This document shows, piece by piece, positions 51,840 to 61,530 of a stretch of DNA of 64,000 bases. Under the pieces are notes generated by a model. That model was not told the DNA's origin. It searched no databases and saw nothing but the letters and a program-made list of their open reading frames with translations. Position 1 is the first letter of the stretch, and every line of letters begins with the position of its first letter. Both the position numbers and the translations under genes were made by a program. The stretch covers positions 26,596 to 90,595 of the forward strand of contig CAKPQG010000009.1 in NCBI GenBank assembly GCA_934178345.1. Reading direction: 5' to 3'. The DNA comes from an uncultured Dialister sp. (GTDB lineage: Bacteria > Bacillota > Negativicutes > Veillonellales > Dialisteraceae).

Positions 51840-52010
51840 TCTCCGGTTTTGGTCGGTTCAACAGGCTCTGGCGATTCTCAGGTTTCTCATTTTTCGTAAA
51901 CAACGTATATTTTAATACTCCGCGGCGCTTCTTTTTTGCGCCGCACCAACCCCGTTGAACCTTCTGAACCCTTAGAACCCGCTGAACCTCTTTTGCACAA
52001 ACAGCACGAG
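51840..52010. repeat. 9-bp repeats and hairpin module
   Basis: GGTTCAACA/GGCTCTGGC nonamers, GCGGCGC/GCGCCGC hairpin and opposed GTTGAACC/CTGAACCC nonamers. Confidence 0.7.
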
Positions 52011-52026
52011 CCCTGAACCTGCCTTA

Positions 52027-52839
52027 TCACGAGAACAGTCTCGACAGCCAGCCGCCCTCCTGTGACTTTTGGGGCAAGGCGGTGTCTTCTTCATAGGTAT
52101 CCACCATGGTGCGGATGCCTTTGGCAAGCGGCGTGTCTTTCGCCGAGAGGACGAGGGGGACGCCGGTCTTGATGGACTCGGCGGCCGTTTGGAAATCGTT
52201 CGGGATGACGTAGTGGAACTGGTGGCCCAGGATCGCTTCGACATCCTTGACATTGATGCGGGTGCGTGCATTCGAACGATTCAGGACGTAGCGGATCTTG
52301 TTGTCATCATAGCCGAGCTCTTTCAGCGCATCCGAGCCTCGCTTCATGTTCTTGATGGTCGGGATGAAATCGACGATGCCGATGAAGTCGATCACCGTGG
52401 AAAGATCCATGAGAGAGAGGTTGAGCGCACTGAAGGTCGATGTCGTATCGATGATGAGGTAGTCATACTCGAGCTGAAGCTGTACGACGAGGTCACGGAT
52501 GAGCGTCGTGTCAAGGTTGTACGCCTCTTCGAGGAGCTTTGGATTCGCCATCACATCGAAGGAGACGCCGCCGGTTGAAAAGGGTGTCAGGTACTCGGCG
52601 GCTACGGTGTCATCCGGATGCTCGCGCATGGATTTCTCCGCGTCTGCGATCGTCTTCTCCGGCGTGAGCCTGAGCGCACTCGCCACGTCGCCGAACTGCA
52701 GATCCAGATCGATCAGACAGACGGTGTGATGGCTCTTCGCGAGCTCCGCTGCCATATTGATGGCGATGAGCGTCTTTCCTACGGCGTATGCCGTGCTGAA
52801 TACAGTAATGATCGTGCCTTTGCGGCCTACCATAGACAT
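52027..52839 (-). CDS. TadZ/CpaE-like ATPase without receiver domain (tadZ-1)
   Basis: ~270 aa ParA/MinD fold: 'LIDLDLQFGDVA', 'YDYLIIDTTS', 'RYVLNRSNAR'. The Walker A reads 'FSTAYAVGKTLIAINM', lacking the signature first lysine of KGGxGKT. Start among GTG 52842, ATG 52839 and ATG 52833 after AAGGAGG; 52839 chosen. It probably works with tadZ-2 in polar placement of the pilus. Confidence 0.87.
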   Translation of the reverse strand: MSMVGRKGTIITVFSTAYAVGKTLIAINMAAELAKSHHTVCLIDLDLQFGDVASALRLTPEKTIADAEKSMREHPDDTVAAEYLTPFSTGGVSFDVMANPKLLEEAYNLDTTLIRDLVVQLQLEYDYLIIDTTSTFSALNLSLMDLSTVIDFIGIVDFIPTIKNMKRGSDALKELGYDDNKIRYVLNRSNARTRINVKDVEAILGHQFHYVIPNDFQTAAESIKTGVPLVLSAKDTPLAKGIRTMVDTYEEDTALPQKSQEGGWLSRLFS

Positions 52840-52854
52840 CACGCCTCCTTCGGG

Positions 52855-53060
52855 GATGTTGGTTGTTAGTTATTGGTTGTTGGTTGTTTAGGCGGATTCG
52901 ACGAGAGGTTCGGCGGGTTCTGCAGGTTCTATGGGTTCAACGGGGGTGGTGCGGCGCATAAACGGGAAAGCGCCGCAAAATTTTTAGTTTTAGAAAAACA
53001 CGTTGGTTCACACAAGGTGAGAACCACTTTAAACCTTTTGACCCCGCTGAACCCGTTGAA
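52855..53060. repeat. GTTGGTT heptamers, nonamers and hairpin
   Basis: GTTGTTA/GTTATTG/GTTGTTG heptamers (52858-52890), GGTTCTGCA/GGTTCTATG/GGTTCAACG nonamers, GCGGCGC hairpin and opposed GTTGAACC units. 53061-53153 holds an imperfect hairpin with CCATTGAG-type arms; no gene. Confidence 0.7.
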
Positions 53061-53153
53061 CCTGTTCATTAAAGTAGATACCATCGAGAAGAGACAGCCC
53101 CGCGGCTGCCCCTTCTCAATGGCACCTGCTATGCAGCAAGTACCATTGAACCA

Positions 53154-53387
53154 TTAGGTGCCAGTAGCAGCTGGCTTTGCAGATTTACTAGCAGCTTCAG
53201 TCATCAAAGAAGAGGAATCCTGGAATACCTGTTTGATGGAATCAGCCAGGCCAGCCTGCTGATAGATCAGCCAGCCAATGCCGACGATGATCGCCAGCAT
53301 CAGTGCGTATTCGACCATATCCTGACCTTTTTCTCCGAGTACCGGTTTGACATAGTAGTCATAGATCTGTTTTGCTCTGTTCATCAT
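53154..53387 (-). CDS. flp: Flp-type pilin
   Basis: 77 aa, a short class-III prepilin. The leader ends at G, followed by 'QDMVEYALMLAIIVGIGWLI', with Glu at +5 and a hydrophobic helix. AAAGGAGGTG ribosome site. The C-terminal ~20 residues are Ser/Ala/Lys-rich and likely surface exposed. No prepilin peptidase (tadV/cpaA) is in the window. Confidence 0.92.
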   Translation of the reverse strand: MMNRAKQIYDYYVKPVLGEKGQDMVEYALMLAIIVGIGWLIYQQAGLADSIKQVFQDSSSLMTEAASKSAKPAATGT

Positions 53388-53459
53388 AATGATTTCACCT
53401 CCTTTTCGTGAAACGCATGGAAATGGAATATATAAAAAGTCTCAGGGGACTCTTTATCA

Positions 53460-54045
53460 GAATGAAGGTTCAAGGTTCAAGGTTCAGGGTTCAGGGTTCA
53501 GGGTTCAGGGTTCAGGGTTGTAGTGGCGGCTTCGCCGCGAGTATATATGAGGCGATGCTCGAAAGTGACATTTAAGTCACCAGTCACTAGTCACTCCTAA
53601 TCCCCAATCCCTAATCCCTAGCTACTCATCCCTGCTTTCAAACTTCAAGGTTCAAGGTTCAGGGTTAGCCCACGGGGCGTACCAGCCTTTAATTGCGTTT
53701 GAAAGCCTCGTTTGAATGAGAAATTAGAAATGAGAAATGCGAAATGGTGGTGCGGCGCATAAAAATATGGAAGCGCCGCGGAGTTTCGATAGCGCTTCGC
53801 GCGCATCGTCATTTCGAGCGTAGCCGAGAAATCTTTATTGCAGAACGCTCATCGCCTGATGTGAGGCAGCACCAAGACATCGTTTTCCCTCAGCGCATAC
53901 ACGCTGATTCCCGCAGTGCAAGAAAGATCCCTCGGCTGCGCTCGGGATGACGATGCCGGAGAAATCCCAGTCACTAGTCACATATTTTTTTGCGCCGCAC
54001 CACAACCTTGAACCCGCCAACCTGAACCTTGAACCCATTTCCTCA
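53460..54045. repeat. Intergenic mosaic with ~150-bp palindromic module
   Basis: Eight GGTTCAA/GGGTTCA heptamers (53463-53519), GGCGGCTTCGCCGC hairpin, CCAGTCA/CTAATCC heptamers, 'TGCTTTCAAACTT', GGGTTAGCCC, GAAATGA heptamers, GCGGCGC hairpin, the CGTCATTTCGAG...GGGATGACG module (53807-53954) and CTTGAAC units. Confidence 0.85.
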
Positions 54046-54049
54046 CTGT

Positions 54050-55732
54050 CTACCTGCTTGTCGGGGTCGTGCTCTTTCCGGAGTACCTGTCCATCGCTGC
54101 CTTGATCCTTGCCCTCTGGGCTTCGGCGTCAGCGGCGGTGCGGGTGGGCTGCTGTATCTTTACAACTGGCTGGGCGGTTTCCTGCTTTGCCTTTGTCTCC
54201 GGCTTTGTCTTTTCTCGACGGGCGACGGTCAAGCGGTCTTTCTGCGCCTCGTAGTCTTCCTCGGTCATGGGGACAAGGATGGGCTCGCCGTGGATGTCGG
54301 TGGTCTTCAAGAGGTAGGAACGCGTCTTGGCCGGGGCTTTTTCTTCGAGGATGATGGTGTCATCGTCTTCGGGCTTTTCGCCCCAGAGGTCACGCTCCTC
54401 GCTGTCTGTCCCCTGCGGAACAGGCTTTCTCGTCTCTACGAGTTCACGGTTTCTGGCGGCGCGCTCGATTTCCTCATAGCTTTCCTTCATGCGCTGGCTC
54501 ATCGGCGCAGGGGTATCGTCTGCAACGAGGGTCGGCGTGATGAGGATAATGAGTTCGCGCTTGTCGCGGGTATTCGATGTATGGCGGAAGAAACGCCCGA
54601 TGATGGGAAGATCTCCCAAGAGGGGGATCTTCGATACGATTTTCGCATCTTCGGAATTGATGAGGCCGCCGATCGCCATGGTCATGCCGGAGCGGACATT
54701 GACTTCGGACTCGGCCTCGCGGGTCGCGATGCCCGGTACGCTGAAGGAGTCGATCTTGACGCCATGGCTGTAGTCCAGGGTCGATACTTCGGCATGGACC
54801 TTCGAGGTGATCTTGTCTTCCGAGTCGACGACCGGCTCGATATTAAGCTTCACGCCGTATTCATGCCAGTCGATGGATACATTGCCATTGCCATCCGAGA
54901 CAGGGATCGGGATGCGTCCGCCGATCAGGATGTTTGCGGTCTTCCCGGACATGGTCGTGATGGACGGACGGGAGAGGATGCGCGCCTTTCCTTCATTGAT
55001 GAGCGCCTGCAGGGTCACATTCACATTCGCGATGTGCGAGCCCAGCCAGCCGCCGTGTTTTCTGGAGGAGGAGAAATCTTCGCCGCCATAGAAGAGGCCT
55101 GCGGTGCCTACGGTGATATCGTTATTGGGATTATTCGAACTGCTGCCAGAGTTGCTGCTCGACCCCGGGGTCTGCGACCAGTACTGGATGCCGAGGTTCT
55201 TGGTGTAGTCCGAGTTGATTTCTATGATCTGTGCCTCGAGGCGGATCTGGCTCGGATGTTCCATCTCGAGGAGGTCAATCACGCCGGATTCATCGCCGCC
55301 CGTGTAGAGACCGGCAATCTTCAGTGCGACGTCGTGTTCATACTGGTTCTCGACCTTGCCGCGGAGCATCACGCGGTCCTTCATCATCTGCACATGGACT
55401 TTTGGATAGCCGATGGCGTCCTGGATGGCGCTCGCCATGCCGCGGTCATTGCCCGCGACGTACACGGTGTACTCGGTGCGCCGCCCGCCGTCTGACCAGA
55501 CGATGAGGGAAGTCGTCCCTGCTTTCTTCCCGACGAGGAGAAAATCTCCTGAAGAAAGAAGCTGCACATCAGCGATGGCAGGATTTCCGACCGCGAGGCG
55601 CGTGATGCCGGACGCGGCCATGTATTTCGATTCATTCAGAGACACCTCGACGGGTTCAGCGGCGCAGACGCTTCCGAAGGAGAGCATCGCAGCTGCGAGG
55701 AGGAGTCCGATTCTTTTTTTCATTCCGTTCAT
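54050..55732 (-). CDS. cpaC: Tad pilus outer-membrane secretin (CpaC/RcpA)
   Basis: 560 aa with a signal peptide (1-~25, ending 'SVCAA'), pilus-secretin N-domain ('SLNESKYMAASGITRLAVGN'), BON-like segment and the secretin core ('SGKTANILIGGRIPIPV', 'VNVRSGMTMAIGGLI', 'LGDLPIIGRFFRH', 'LIILITPTLV'). A Gln/Glu/Lys-rich tail follows. It forms the outer-membrane gate, direct evidence for a diderm envelope. Overlap-close to cpaB (2 bp). Confidence 0.95.
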   Translation of the reverse strand: MNGMKKRIGLLLAAAMLSFGSVCAAEPVEVSLNESKYMAASGITRLAVGNPAIADVQLLSSGDFLLVGKKAGTTSLIVWSDGGRRTEYTVYVAGNDRGMASAIQDAIGYPKVHVQMMKDRVMLRGKVENQYEHDVALKIAGLYTGGDESGVIDLLEMEHPSQIRLEAQIIEINSDYTKNLGIQYWSQTPGSSSNSGSSSNNPNNDITVGTAGLFYGGEDFSSSRKHGGWLGSHIANVNVTLQALINEGKARILSRPSITTMSGKTANILIGGRIPIPVSDGNGNVSIDWHEYGVKLNIEPVVDSEDKITSKVHAEVSTLDYSHGVKIDSFSVPGIATREAESEVNVRSGMTMAIGGLINSEDAKIVSKIPLLGDLPIIGRFFRHTSNTRDKRELIILITPTLVADDTPAPMSQRMKESYEEIERAARNRELVETRKPVPQGTDSEERDLWGEKPEDDDTIILEEKAPAKTRSYLLKTTDIHGEPILVPMTEEDYEAQKDRLTVARREKTKPETKAKQETAQPVVKIQQPTRTAADAEAQRARIKAAMDRYSGKSTTPTSR

Positions 55733-55733
55733 C

Positions 55734-56705
55734 TTACTGCCCCCTCGTTACACTGGTACCACGAATGACTTCAATGCCCTGCCCGACCGTCTGTCCCGCA
55801 CTGATGGAGACCTGCGGCTGGGGCGCGCCCTGCGGCGGATACGGTGCGTAGGACGGAGCGGCCTCATGCTGCGGCTCCGGCTTCGACAGCGGGATCACGT
55901 AGTAGGCGACCGAGTCCGTCTCAGCCGCCCCGTCTGCCGGACGCAGCATCAGCTGTACCTGTCCGACCTGCAGGGAGGCGGTGAGTTTCGCCGCATCATA
56001 GGGCGAGAGCGCGACCGTCGCAACAGCGGGCGTCCCCATGGAGGACGTATCCGTGCGGCGCGGCGCGGTCGGCATTTTATTTCCATTCGATTCATCTTTT
56101 CCGTCTTTGTCGTCCTTCTTCGGTGCGACGTAGCCCTGACCCATGCTGGACTTATTGATGGCCAGCAGCAGGACATCACGGAGCAGCATCTTCGAAGTGA
56201 CGCGGTTCTTCCCGTCCTGGCTGGAAATCAGAAGGATATCCACATGGTCGCCGGGCTTCGCAAAGCCGGAGACGCCGGAAATGTCATTGATGGCAAAAGA
56301 CAGCGCACGCATCCCATCCGGAATGAGCCCCTGAAAACCAGCGCCAGCCGTCACATCGAGCTTGCGTCTCGTGATGACATCGCCCGCAAGGATGGTGACG
56401 CCCGCCTTATGCCCGACGATGAGCTTCTTGTCTGTCAAAGCGCCCGGCGGGAGCAGACTTTCCGGTACGACAGAGGCTTTCAGCATATCATCCGTAATGA
56501 CCGTCCGCGGCGAGATATCCGTCGCTGCTTCGATGACGGCGACGCCCGTTACGTCCGGTGTCTTTTCTTCTTTCTTGCCTTCGAAGGAAGACAGCGTGCT
56601 GTACAGGATAATGAAGATCATGAGCGCAAAGAAAGCGCAGAGAAGGATGAGCTTTCGAGGCGACATCTTCCCTGCGGCCTTGGCCAGTTTATCTGCTAGT
56701 TTCAT
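55734..56705 (-). CDS. cpaB: Flp pilus assembly protein CpaB/RcpC
   Basis: 323 aa with an N-terminal membrane helix (residues ~17-37) and a SAF domain ('VIEAATDISPRTVITDDML', 'GAGFQGLIPDGMRALSF'), typical of CpaB. A Lys/Asp-rich linker (~200-225) and a Pro-rich tail are present. It stabilises the secretin. First gene of the cluster; a likely extended -10 (TGG-TAAAAT) is ~115 bp upstream. Confidence 0.93.
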   Translation of the reverse strand: MKLADKLAKAAGKMSPRKLILLCAFFALMIFIILYSTLSSFEGKKEEKTPDVTGVAVIEAATDISPRTVITDDMLKASVVPESLLPPGALTDKKLIVGHKAGVTILAGDVITRRKLDVTAGAGFQGLIPDGMRALSFAINDISGVSGFAKPGDHVDILLISSQDGKNRVTSKMLLRDVLLLAINKSSMGQGYVAPKKDDKDGKDESNGNKMPTAPRRTDTSSMGTPAVATVALSPYDAAKLTASLQVGQVQLMLRPADGAAETDSVAYYVIPLSKPEPQHEAAPSYAPYPPQGAPQPQVSISAGQTVGQGIEVIRGTSVTRGQ

Positions 56706-56884
56706 GTAACCCCCTCTTCTCGGGATACCGTTTTATTCGACGCCTTACTCGTCGTAAGGAGAAAATTCTATCGCATCTGATGTGCATTTGGTGATACTAT
56801 ACGCATTTTGGCTTCATTTTACCATACTCGTTTAAGAAATTCTATGCTTTCATAAACTTCTATGTATTTAGGCAAAAGCATATA

Positions 56885-57160
56885 GGTGACTAGTAACTAG
56901 TGACTAGTGACTAGTATTGCGTTTTGTCAACTTCTGGACTTAGTTAGAAGTGAGAAACCAGGAAGGGGCGCACAATTCATATAGCGCCCCCAATCCCCCT
57001 ATTATATGAAACAACTTGTCCGCCATTTATATCAAACTCCACGGCGCCTCCTAATTTTATGCGCCGTACCTTCACTCCTCACTCCTAACTCCTAACTCCT
57101 AACTTAATTCGGAAGTTGACTTAAATACCAGTTATAAAAAAAGGAAATGCTAGTGACTAA
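56885..57160. repeat. Intergenic repeat DNA
   Basis: CTAGTGA heptamers (56888-56915), a degenerate GCGCC module, ACTCCTA/ACTCCTC heptamers (57073-57103) and a 'TTCGGAAGTTGACTTAAAT' stretch also seen near 18570. The 56706-56884 part is the AT-rich cpaB leader. Confidence 0.7.
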
Positions 57161-58561
57161 TCACTCCTTCCCCACGATCGTTACGCCGCCGATGTCATAG
57201 AAACGTGCCATCGCGGCATTGCTCCAATACTGCGGATCGGATCGGAGCCCCACCGCAGTATTGTGAAGTCCCGAAAGGCATGTCCAGGTATCCCCCTCAT
57301 ACGGCGGACGCTCGGTGATCGAAAGGACCGCGGACGTCCCGCGCAGGGCCTCAGCCTCTCCGAGCCAGCGGTCAAACCATCTGGCATTTTCCACAAATAT
57401 CCAGAAGGTCATGGCGAAGGTGAAGGCGAAGTAGAGGATGGCCAGCCGCTTCATCCCCCCTGCCCCCGGCAAACGGACCGGCGATGCGCCGGCGCGATCA
57501 GCGGCGTGCTGCATGAGGAGCGCCGCCGTCAGGCAGAAGATGGTGCTCGGGAACAGACTGCGGAAGGGAAACTCCGGCGAGACGCACATGATGATCTCAA
57601 AGAGCAGGCTCGCGGATAGAAACCAGAGCGAGAGACGGACATATTTCCTGCCGCCGGAAAAAGAATAGATTTCTCTCCTCTTCCGAAAGGCTTTCATCAG
57701 GTAGAAATAGAAGGGCGAGAGCAGCAACGTATGGAGCCAGATCGTCACGAAGGCTTTGCCGTGGAACTGGAAGAGCCGGAAGCTCTCTCCGCTCTCTTCC
57801 ATGCGCACCAAATTTCCCGGCGCCAGCATGAGGATCCCGTAGCCGATGGAGAGCCCGAGGAAGCCCGCCAGCATCCAGAGCTGCATCTCTCCCTTCTTAT
57901 ATATATGGTATAAATAAAACAGTCCGAAGAGCCCGATCCAGCAGAGCGTATTTTCATTTCCATTTCCGGCAAGAAGCCCCAGAAGGAAGAGGAGCGGCGA
58001 GAGCCAGCCTCCATAGCGCGCTTCCCCCTCCGTCATGTAATGCCGGATATAAGGCAGCAGCCACGCCAGAAGGAAAACCATCGGCCAGAGATAATTGCAC
58101 GAGCCGTCCAGCCAGATGAAGATGCCGCAAAAATTCGCCTGAAATGCCCAGAGAAAGAAGCCGGTGATGAGGACGCTCTTCGCAGGAAGATCCATCGTGA
58201 CTTTCCCGCCGCGTGCCGTCCACTGCATGAGGAGGACGAGGAGCACCACCGTGAGCGCGATGGCCACATTGAAGACACCTCGCGGCATCCAGAGGAAAAA
58301 CATCGCCATCGACTGCGCGACGATGCGTCCACCCCACGTTAGGAAATACGACCACGCAGACACGGCAATGTCCGAAAATCCTGCGATGCGCCGCGCGTCC
58401 GCTGACAGCGGCTCGTACATCGAGTGTCCTTCCCACATAAAGGAGTACACGTAGTCATCCCCCGCGCTGCGTACCATGAAGCTGTTCAATATAAAGATCA
58501 CGAAAAAGATGCCGAAAAGCGAGAGGTAGAGCTTTTTCTTTTCTGTCGTCATAGAAATCAT
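57161..58561 (-). CDS. DUF6056-type multi-pass membrane protein
   Basis: 466 aa, about 10-11 membrane helices. The N-terminal 'RSAGDDYVYSF', then 'GGRIVAQSMAMFF' and 'NGNENTLCWIG', are like DUF6056/glycan-related membrane proteins with an acidic pair after the first helix. AGGAGGGTAC ribosome site. It may be a GT-C-like glycosyltransferase relative; this is uncertain. Stop TGA lies in AGTGATTAG repeat DNA. Confidence 0.7.
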   Translation of the reverse strand: MISMTTEKKKLYLSLFGIFFVIFILNSFMVRSAGDDYVYSFMWEGHSMYEPLSADARRIAGFSDIAVSAWSYFLTWGGRIVAQSMAMFFLWMPRGVFNVAIALTVVLLVLLMQWTARGGKVTMDLPAKSVLITGFFLWAFQANFCGIFIWLDGSCNYLWPMVFLLAWLLPYIRHYMTEGEARYGGWLSPLLFLLGLLAGNGNENTLCWIGLFGLFYLYHIYKKGEMQLWMLAGFLGLSIGYGILMLAPGNLVRMEESGESFRLFQFHGKAFVTIWLHTLLLSPFYFYLMKAFRKRREIYSFSGGRKYVRLSLWFLSASLLFEIIMCVSPEFPFRSLFPSTIFCLTAALLMQHAADRAGASPVRLPGAGGMKRLAILYFAFTFAMTFWIFVENARWFDRWLGEAEALRGTSAVLSITERPPYEGDTWTCLSGLHNTAVGLRSDPQYWSNAAMARFYDIGGVTIVGKE

Positions 58562-58624
58562 GTACCCTCCTGATCATTTAGTTCTTATTCTAAACGAATG
58601 GGGTGCGCGGCGCAAGGGAAGGGA

Positions 58625-58970
58625 AAAGAGGTTCAGGGTTAGCCTATGGGGTGGGGCGTCCCTTGATTGGGAATAAAAAATTCACTTGAATGAGAAATTA
58701 GAAATGAGAAATGCGAAATGGTGGTGCGGCGCATAAAATGATGGAAGCGCCGCAGAGTTTTGATAGCGCTTCGCGCCGTCGTCATTTCGAGCGTAGTCGA
58801 GAAATCTTTATTGCAGAACGTTCATCGCCTGATGTGAGGCAGCACCAGGACATCGTTTTCCCTCGGCGCATGCACGCTGATTCCCGCAGTGCAGTAAAGA
58901 TCCCTCGGCTACGCTCGGGATGACGATGCCGGCGAATCCCAGTCACCAGTCACTAATCCCCACTTGAATT
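58625..58970. repeat. Intergenic mosaic with ~150-bp palindromic module
   Basis: GGTTCAGGGTTAGCC, CCCTTGATTGGG, GAAATTA/GAAATGA heptamers, GCGGCGC hairpin and the CGTCATTTCGAG...GGGATGACG module (58780-58928), then CACCAGT units. 58971-59098 is AT-rich DNA with the MATE leader. Confidence 0.85.
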
Positions 58971-59098
58971 TTTAAAGTTCGGCGCGCCTAAGCCATTTTT
59001 TCTTCTCCTCGCCTTGCTTTTTCCTGTTTCTTTATATAGAATATAAAAGAATTTTAATCTAAAAAGTTTTTATTCCAAATAATCCTACAGGAACTCTC

Positions 59099-60430
59099 AT
59101 GCATACCTACGACAGAAACTACTTCAAGATCGCACTTCCTGCCGCACTGGAAGGGCTCTTCATGATCCTCCTCGCTTCGACCGACCTCATCATGGTCGGC
59201 GCACTGGGGGCTTTGTCCATCGCAGCCGTCAGCATTTTCCTGCAGCCGCGTCTCATCCTGCTCTGCTTCTCCCGCTCGCTCGCCTCTTCGGTGACACTGC
59301 TCGTTTCCAAGAAGGCAGGAGCCGGCGACACGGCAGGCTCGGCGGATATCATGAAGAAATCGCTCACGCTCTGCGCGATCTTCATGGGACTCCTGCACAT
59401 CCTTTTCTACATTTTTCTGGATGACATCTTCTACCTCATGGGCGCGAATGATGAGTACATGGCAGAAGCCATGGCGTATGGTCCCATCGCGCTCGCCTCG
59501 GTCTACGTGACCTCGCTCACACTCATCCTGCAGGCGGTACAGCTGGGCTATGGACGCACAAGCGTCATCATGAAGACGAATGTCTGCGGCAATGTGGTGA
59601 ACCTTGCGCTGAATGCACTCCTGATTTTCGGCTTCGGCCCGATCCCCTCCCTCGGCGTGACGGGCGCAGCCATCGGTACGCTGGCAAGTACGATCTTCAC
59701 CCTCACATGGACTGCGTGGATCCTCAAAAATGAATCGTTCTTCTCTGGCGGGAGCTACCTTCCCGACCGTGCCTATTTCCACCGCATGATGCCGATCCTT
59801 CTAAGCATCCTTTCGGAGCAGGGCAGTGAGCGCGTGGGCATGGTGCTCTTTAGTCGCATGGCGGCAGGGCTCGGCACGATCCCCTTCGCCGTACACAGCA
59901 TCTGCATGAACATCTCTGACGTATACTATGACTTCATCATGGGCTTCGGCAAGGCGAGCATGGTCATGGCAGGGCAGTCCTGCGGCAAGGGCAGTGAGGA
60001 GGACTGGCACGGCTACAAGAGATGCGGCATCAAGTGGAGCCTCATCCTCTCGGCCATCGTATGCGCGGCGATCCTCTTCTTCGGCTCTGACATTTTCGCT
60101 CTGTTCTCGGATGACGCCTCCTCGCTGGAGATCGCCTCTGTCATCATGATCTTCGTCGCAGTCGTGAGCTTCCCGGAAGCACACGCGATCCTCTCCGCAG
60201 GCATCCTGCGCGGATCGGGCAAGGCTGCACAGGTGGCCGGCTACTCTTTCCTCTCCATCACCTTCCTGCGTCCGCTCATGACCGCCTTCTTCATCTATGT
60301 GCTGGACCTTGGTCTCATCGGCTGCTGGTGCGCGCTTCTCCTCGATCAGTTCATCCGTGCTTCCTGCGCGACCGTCCTGCTCTACCGCCTTGAACACAAG
60401 GGCTGGCGGGCTCTCGTCGCAGGGGCTTAA
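59099..60430 (+). CDS. MATE family efflux transporter
   Basis: 443 aa with 12 membrane helices in two homologous halves; N-terminal 'ALPAALEGLFMILLASTDLI' and second-half 'LSILSEQGSERVGMVLFSRM' are typical. Exports drugs or metabolites using H+ or Na+; substrate not predictable. Weak ribosome site (AGGA). Monocistronic; the next terminator is ~690 bp downstream. Confidence 0.92.
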   Translation: MHTYDRNYFKIALPAALEGLFMILLASTDLIMVGALGALSIAAVSIFLQPRLILLCFSRSLASSVTLLVSKKAGAGDTAGSADIMKKSLTLCAIFMGLLHILFYIFLDDIFYLMGANDEYMAEAMAYGPIALASVYVTSLTLILQAVQLGYGRTSVIMKTNVCGNVVNLALNALLIFGFGPIPSLGVTGAAIGTLASTIFTLTWTAWILKNESFFSGGSYLPDRAYFHRMMPILLSILSEQGSERVGMVLFSRMAAGLGTIPFAVHSICMNISDVYYDFIMGFGKASMVMAGQSCGKGSEEDWHGYKRCGIKWSLILSAIVCAAILFFGSDIFALFSDDASSLEIASVIMIFVAVVSFPEAHAILSAGILRGSGKAAQVAGYSFLSITFLRPLMTAFFIYVLDLGLIGCWCALLLDQFIRASCATVLLYRLEHKGWRALVAGA

Positions 60431-60439
60431 GGCGTGGGA

Positions 60440-61120
60440 GTGACAAGAGACTAAGAGACTAGGAGACATCAGACTCCTTGTATTGTCATTTCGAGCGAAG
60501 CGAGAAATCTTCCTTGCACAACGGTCAAGCGACGAGCGTCAGATGAGGAGCAGCCGAAGCACCTAGGCGATTTTATCATTACCTCATAAGTACAGAGTAC
60601 CGCTACGACGTAAAAGACCCTCGGCTCCGCGCGGGATGACGAAACGAGAAAACGGGCGATCTCACATTTTCTTTCATTCCATCACGTAGAAGGCTGCCCC
60701 TTCGGGGCAGATCTATCCTCCGCCTTCGGCGCGCCCCTTCTTCAAGGGGCTACACAACAGTCATGTAAAAACGCTGACCCTTCGCAAGGTCTCCTCCCCC
60801 ATATCGTCATTTCGAGCAAAGCGAGAAATCTTTGTCATTCGCGGTCAGGGACTCACGCTTCCCTCAGGTGCCGCGCACTTCTCCGTTTTTTTCATCTGTC
60901 TTTCATACCGCCAGTGCCCTATCCGCCCCTTCGGGGCACCTTCCCCTCGAGGGGAAGGCTGACGATACGGGAATACCGTCATCTAAAATTCGGCGAAGCC
61001 GCCACCTGAACCCATTGAACCCGTTGAACCCGTTGAACCTTGAACCTTGAACCTTGAACCCTGAACCCTGAACCCTGAACCCTGAACCCTGAACCCTGAA
61101 CCCTGAACCCTGAACCCTTT
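60440..61120. repeat. Intergenic palindromic modules and heptamer array
   Basis: A ~160-bp CGTCATTTCGAGCG...GGGATGACG-type unit (60484-60644), CCCCTTCGGGGC and GCCTTCGGCGC hairpins, a second CGTCATTTCGAGC module (60803-60900), CCCCTCGAGGGG, GGCGAAGCCGCC hairpin, GTTGAACCC nonamers and ~12 TGAACCC heptamers (61034-61117). No gene. Confidence 0.85.
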
Positions 61121-61121
61121 C

Positions 61122-61149
61122 AACGATAGCTCTCCGCTATCGTTTTTTT
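61122..61149 (+). terminator. Terminator hairpin
   Basis: ACGATAGC-TCTCC-GCTATCGT followed by seven Ts, directly after the heptamer array; may terminate MATE transcription. Confidence 0.8.
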
Positions 61150-61264
61150 GTGAAGCATTTGGTGCTTTGGTGTATTTTTGATACAATAAAGCCAGTACAA
61201 ACTTGGATTCTAGTATTGCGTACTTCGATTAAGAGGACTTTCCATCGACATACAAATGCAGTCA

Positions 61265-61450
61265 GAATTAGCGTCGTAGCGACTTGCTTCCCCCTTCGGG
61301 GGAAGTGCCGAAGGCAATAGGGGCATGCTAGCGGTATAGCGTGCTATGTTGAATAGTCCGATGCTATCGATATTCCAACACTTTCATGCAATACCGCTGC
61401 GTAGCCCCCTCAGCCCTTCGGGCAGCTCCCCCGATGGGGAGCCAAGAACG
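61265..61450. repeat. Palindromic repeat module
   Basis: TTCCCCCTTCGGGGGAA hairpin, then a CATGCTAGCGGTATAGCGTGC stretch and CCCCTCAGCCCTTCGGGCAGCTCCCC (two segments), a unit with inverted ends. No gene. Ahead of it (61150-61264) nothing is recognised except TGATACAAT. Confidence 0.65.
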
Positions 61451-61530
61451 TTCCACCACTTCTCACTAAGTCCAGAAGTTAACAAATCGCTATACTAGCC
61501 CCTATTCACTTACACCTACGAGGACCCATC

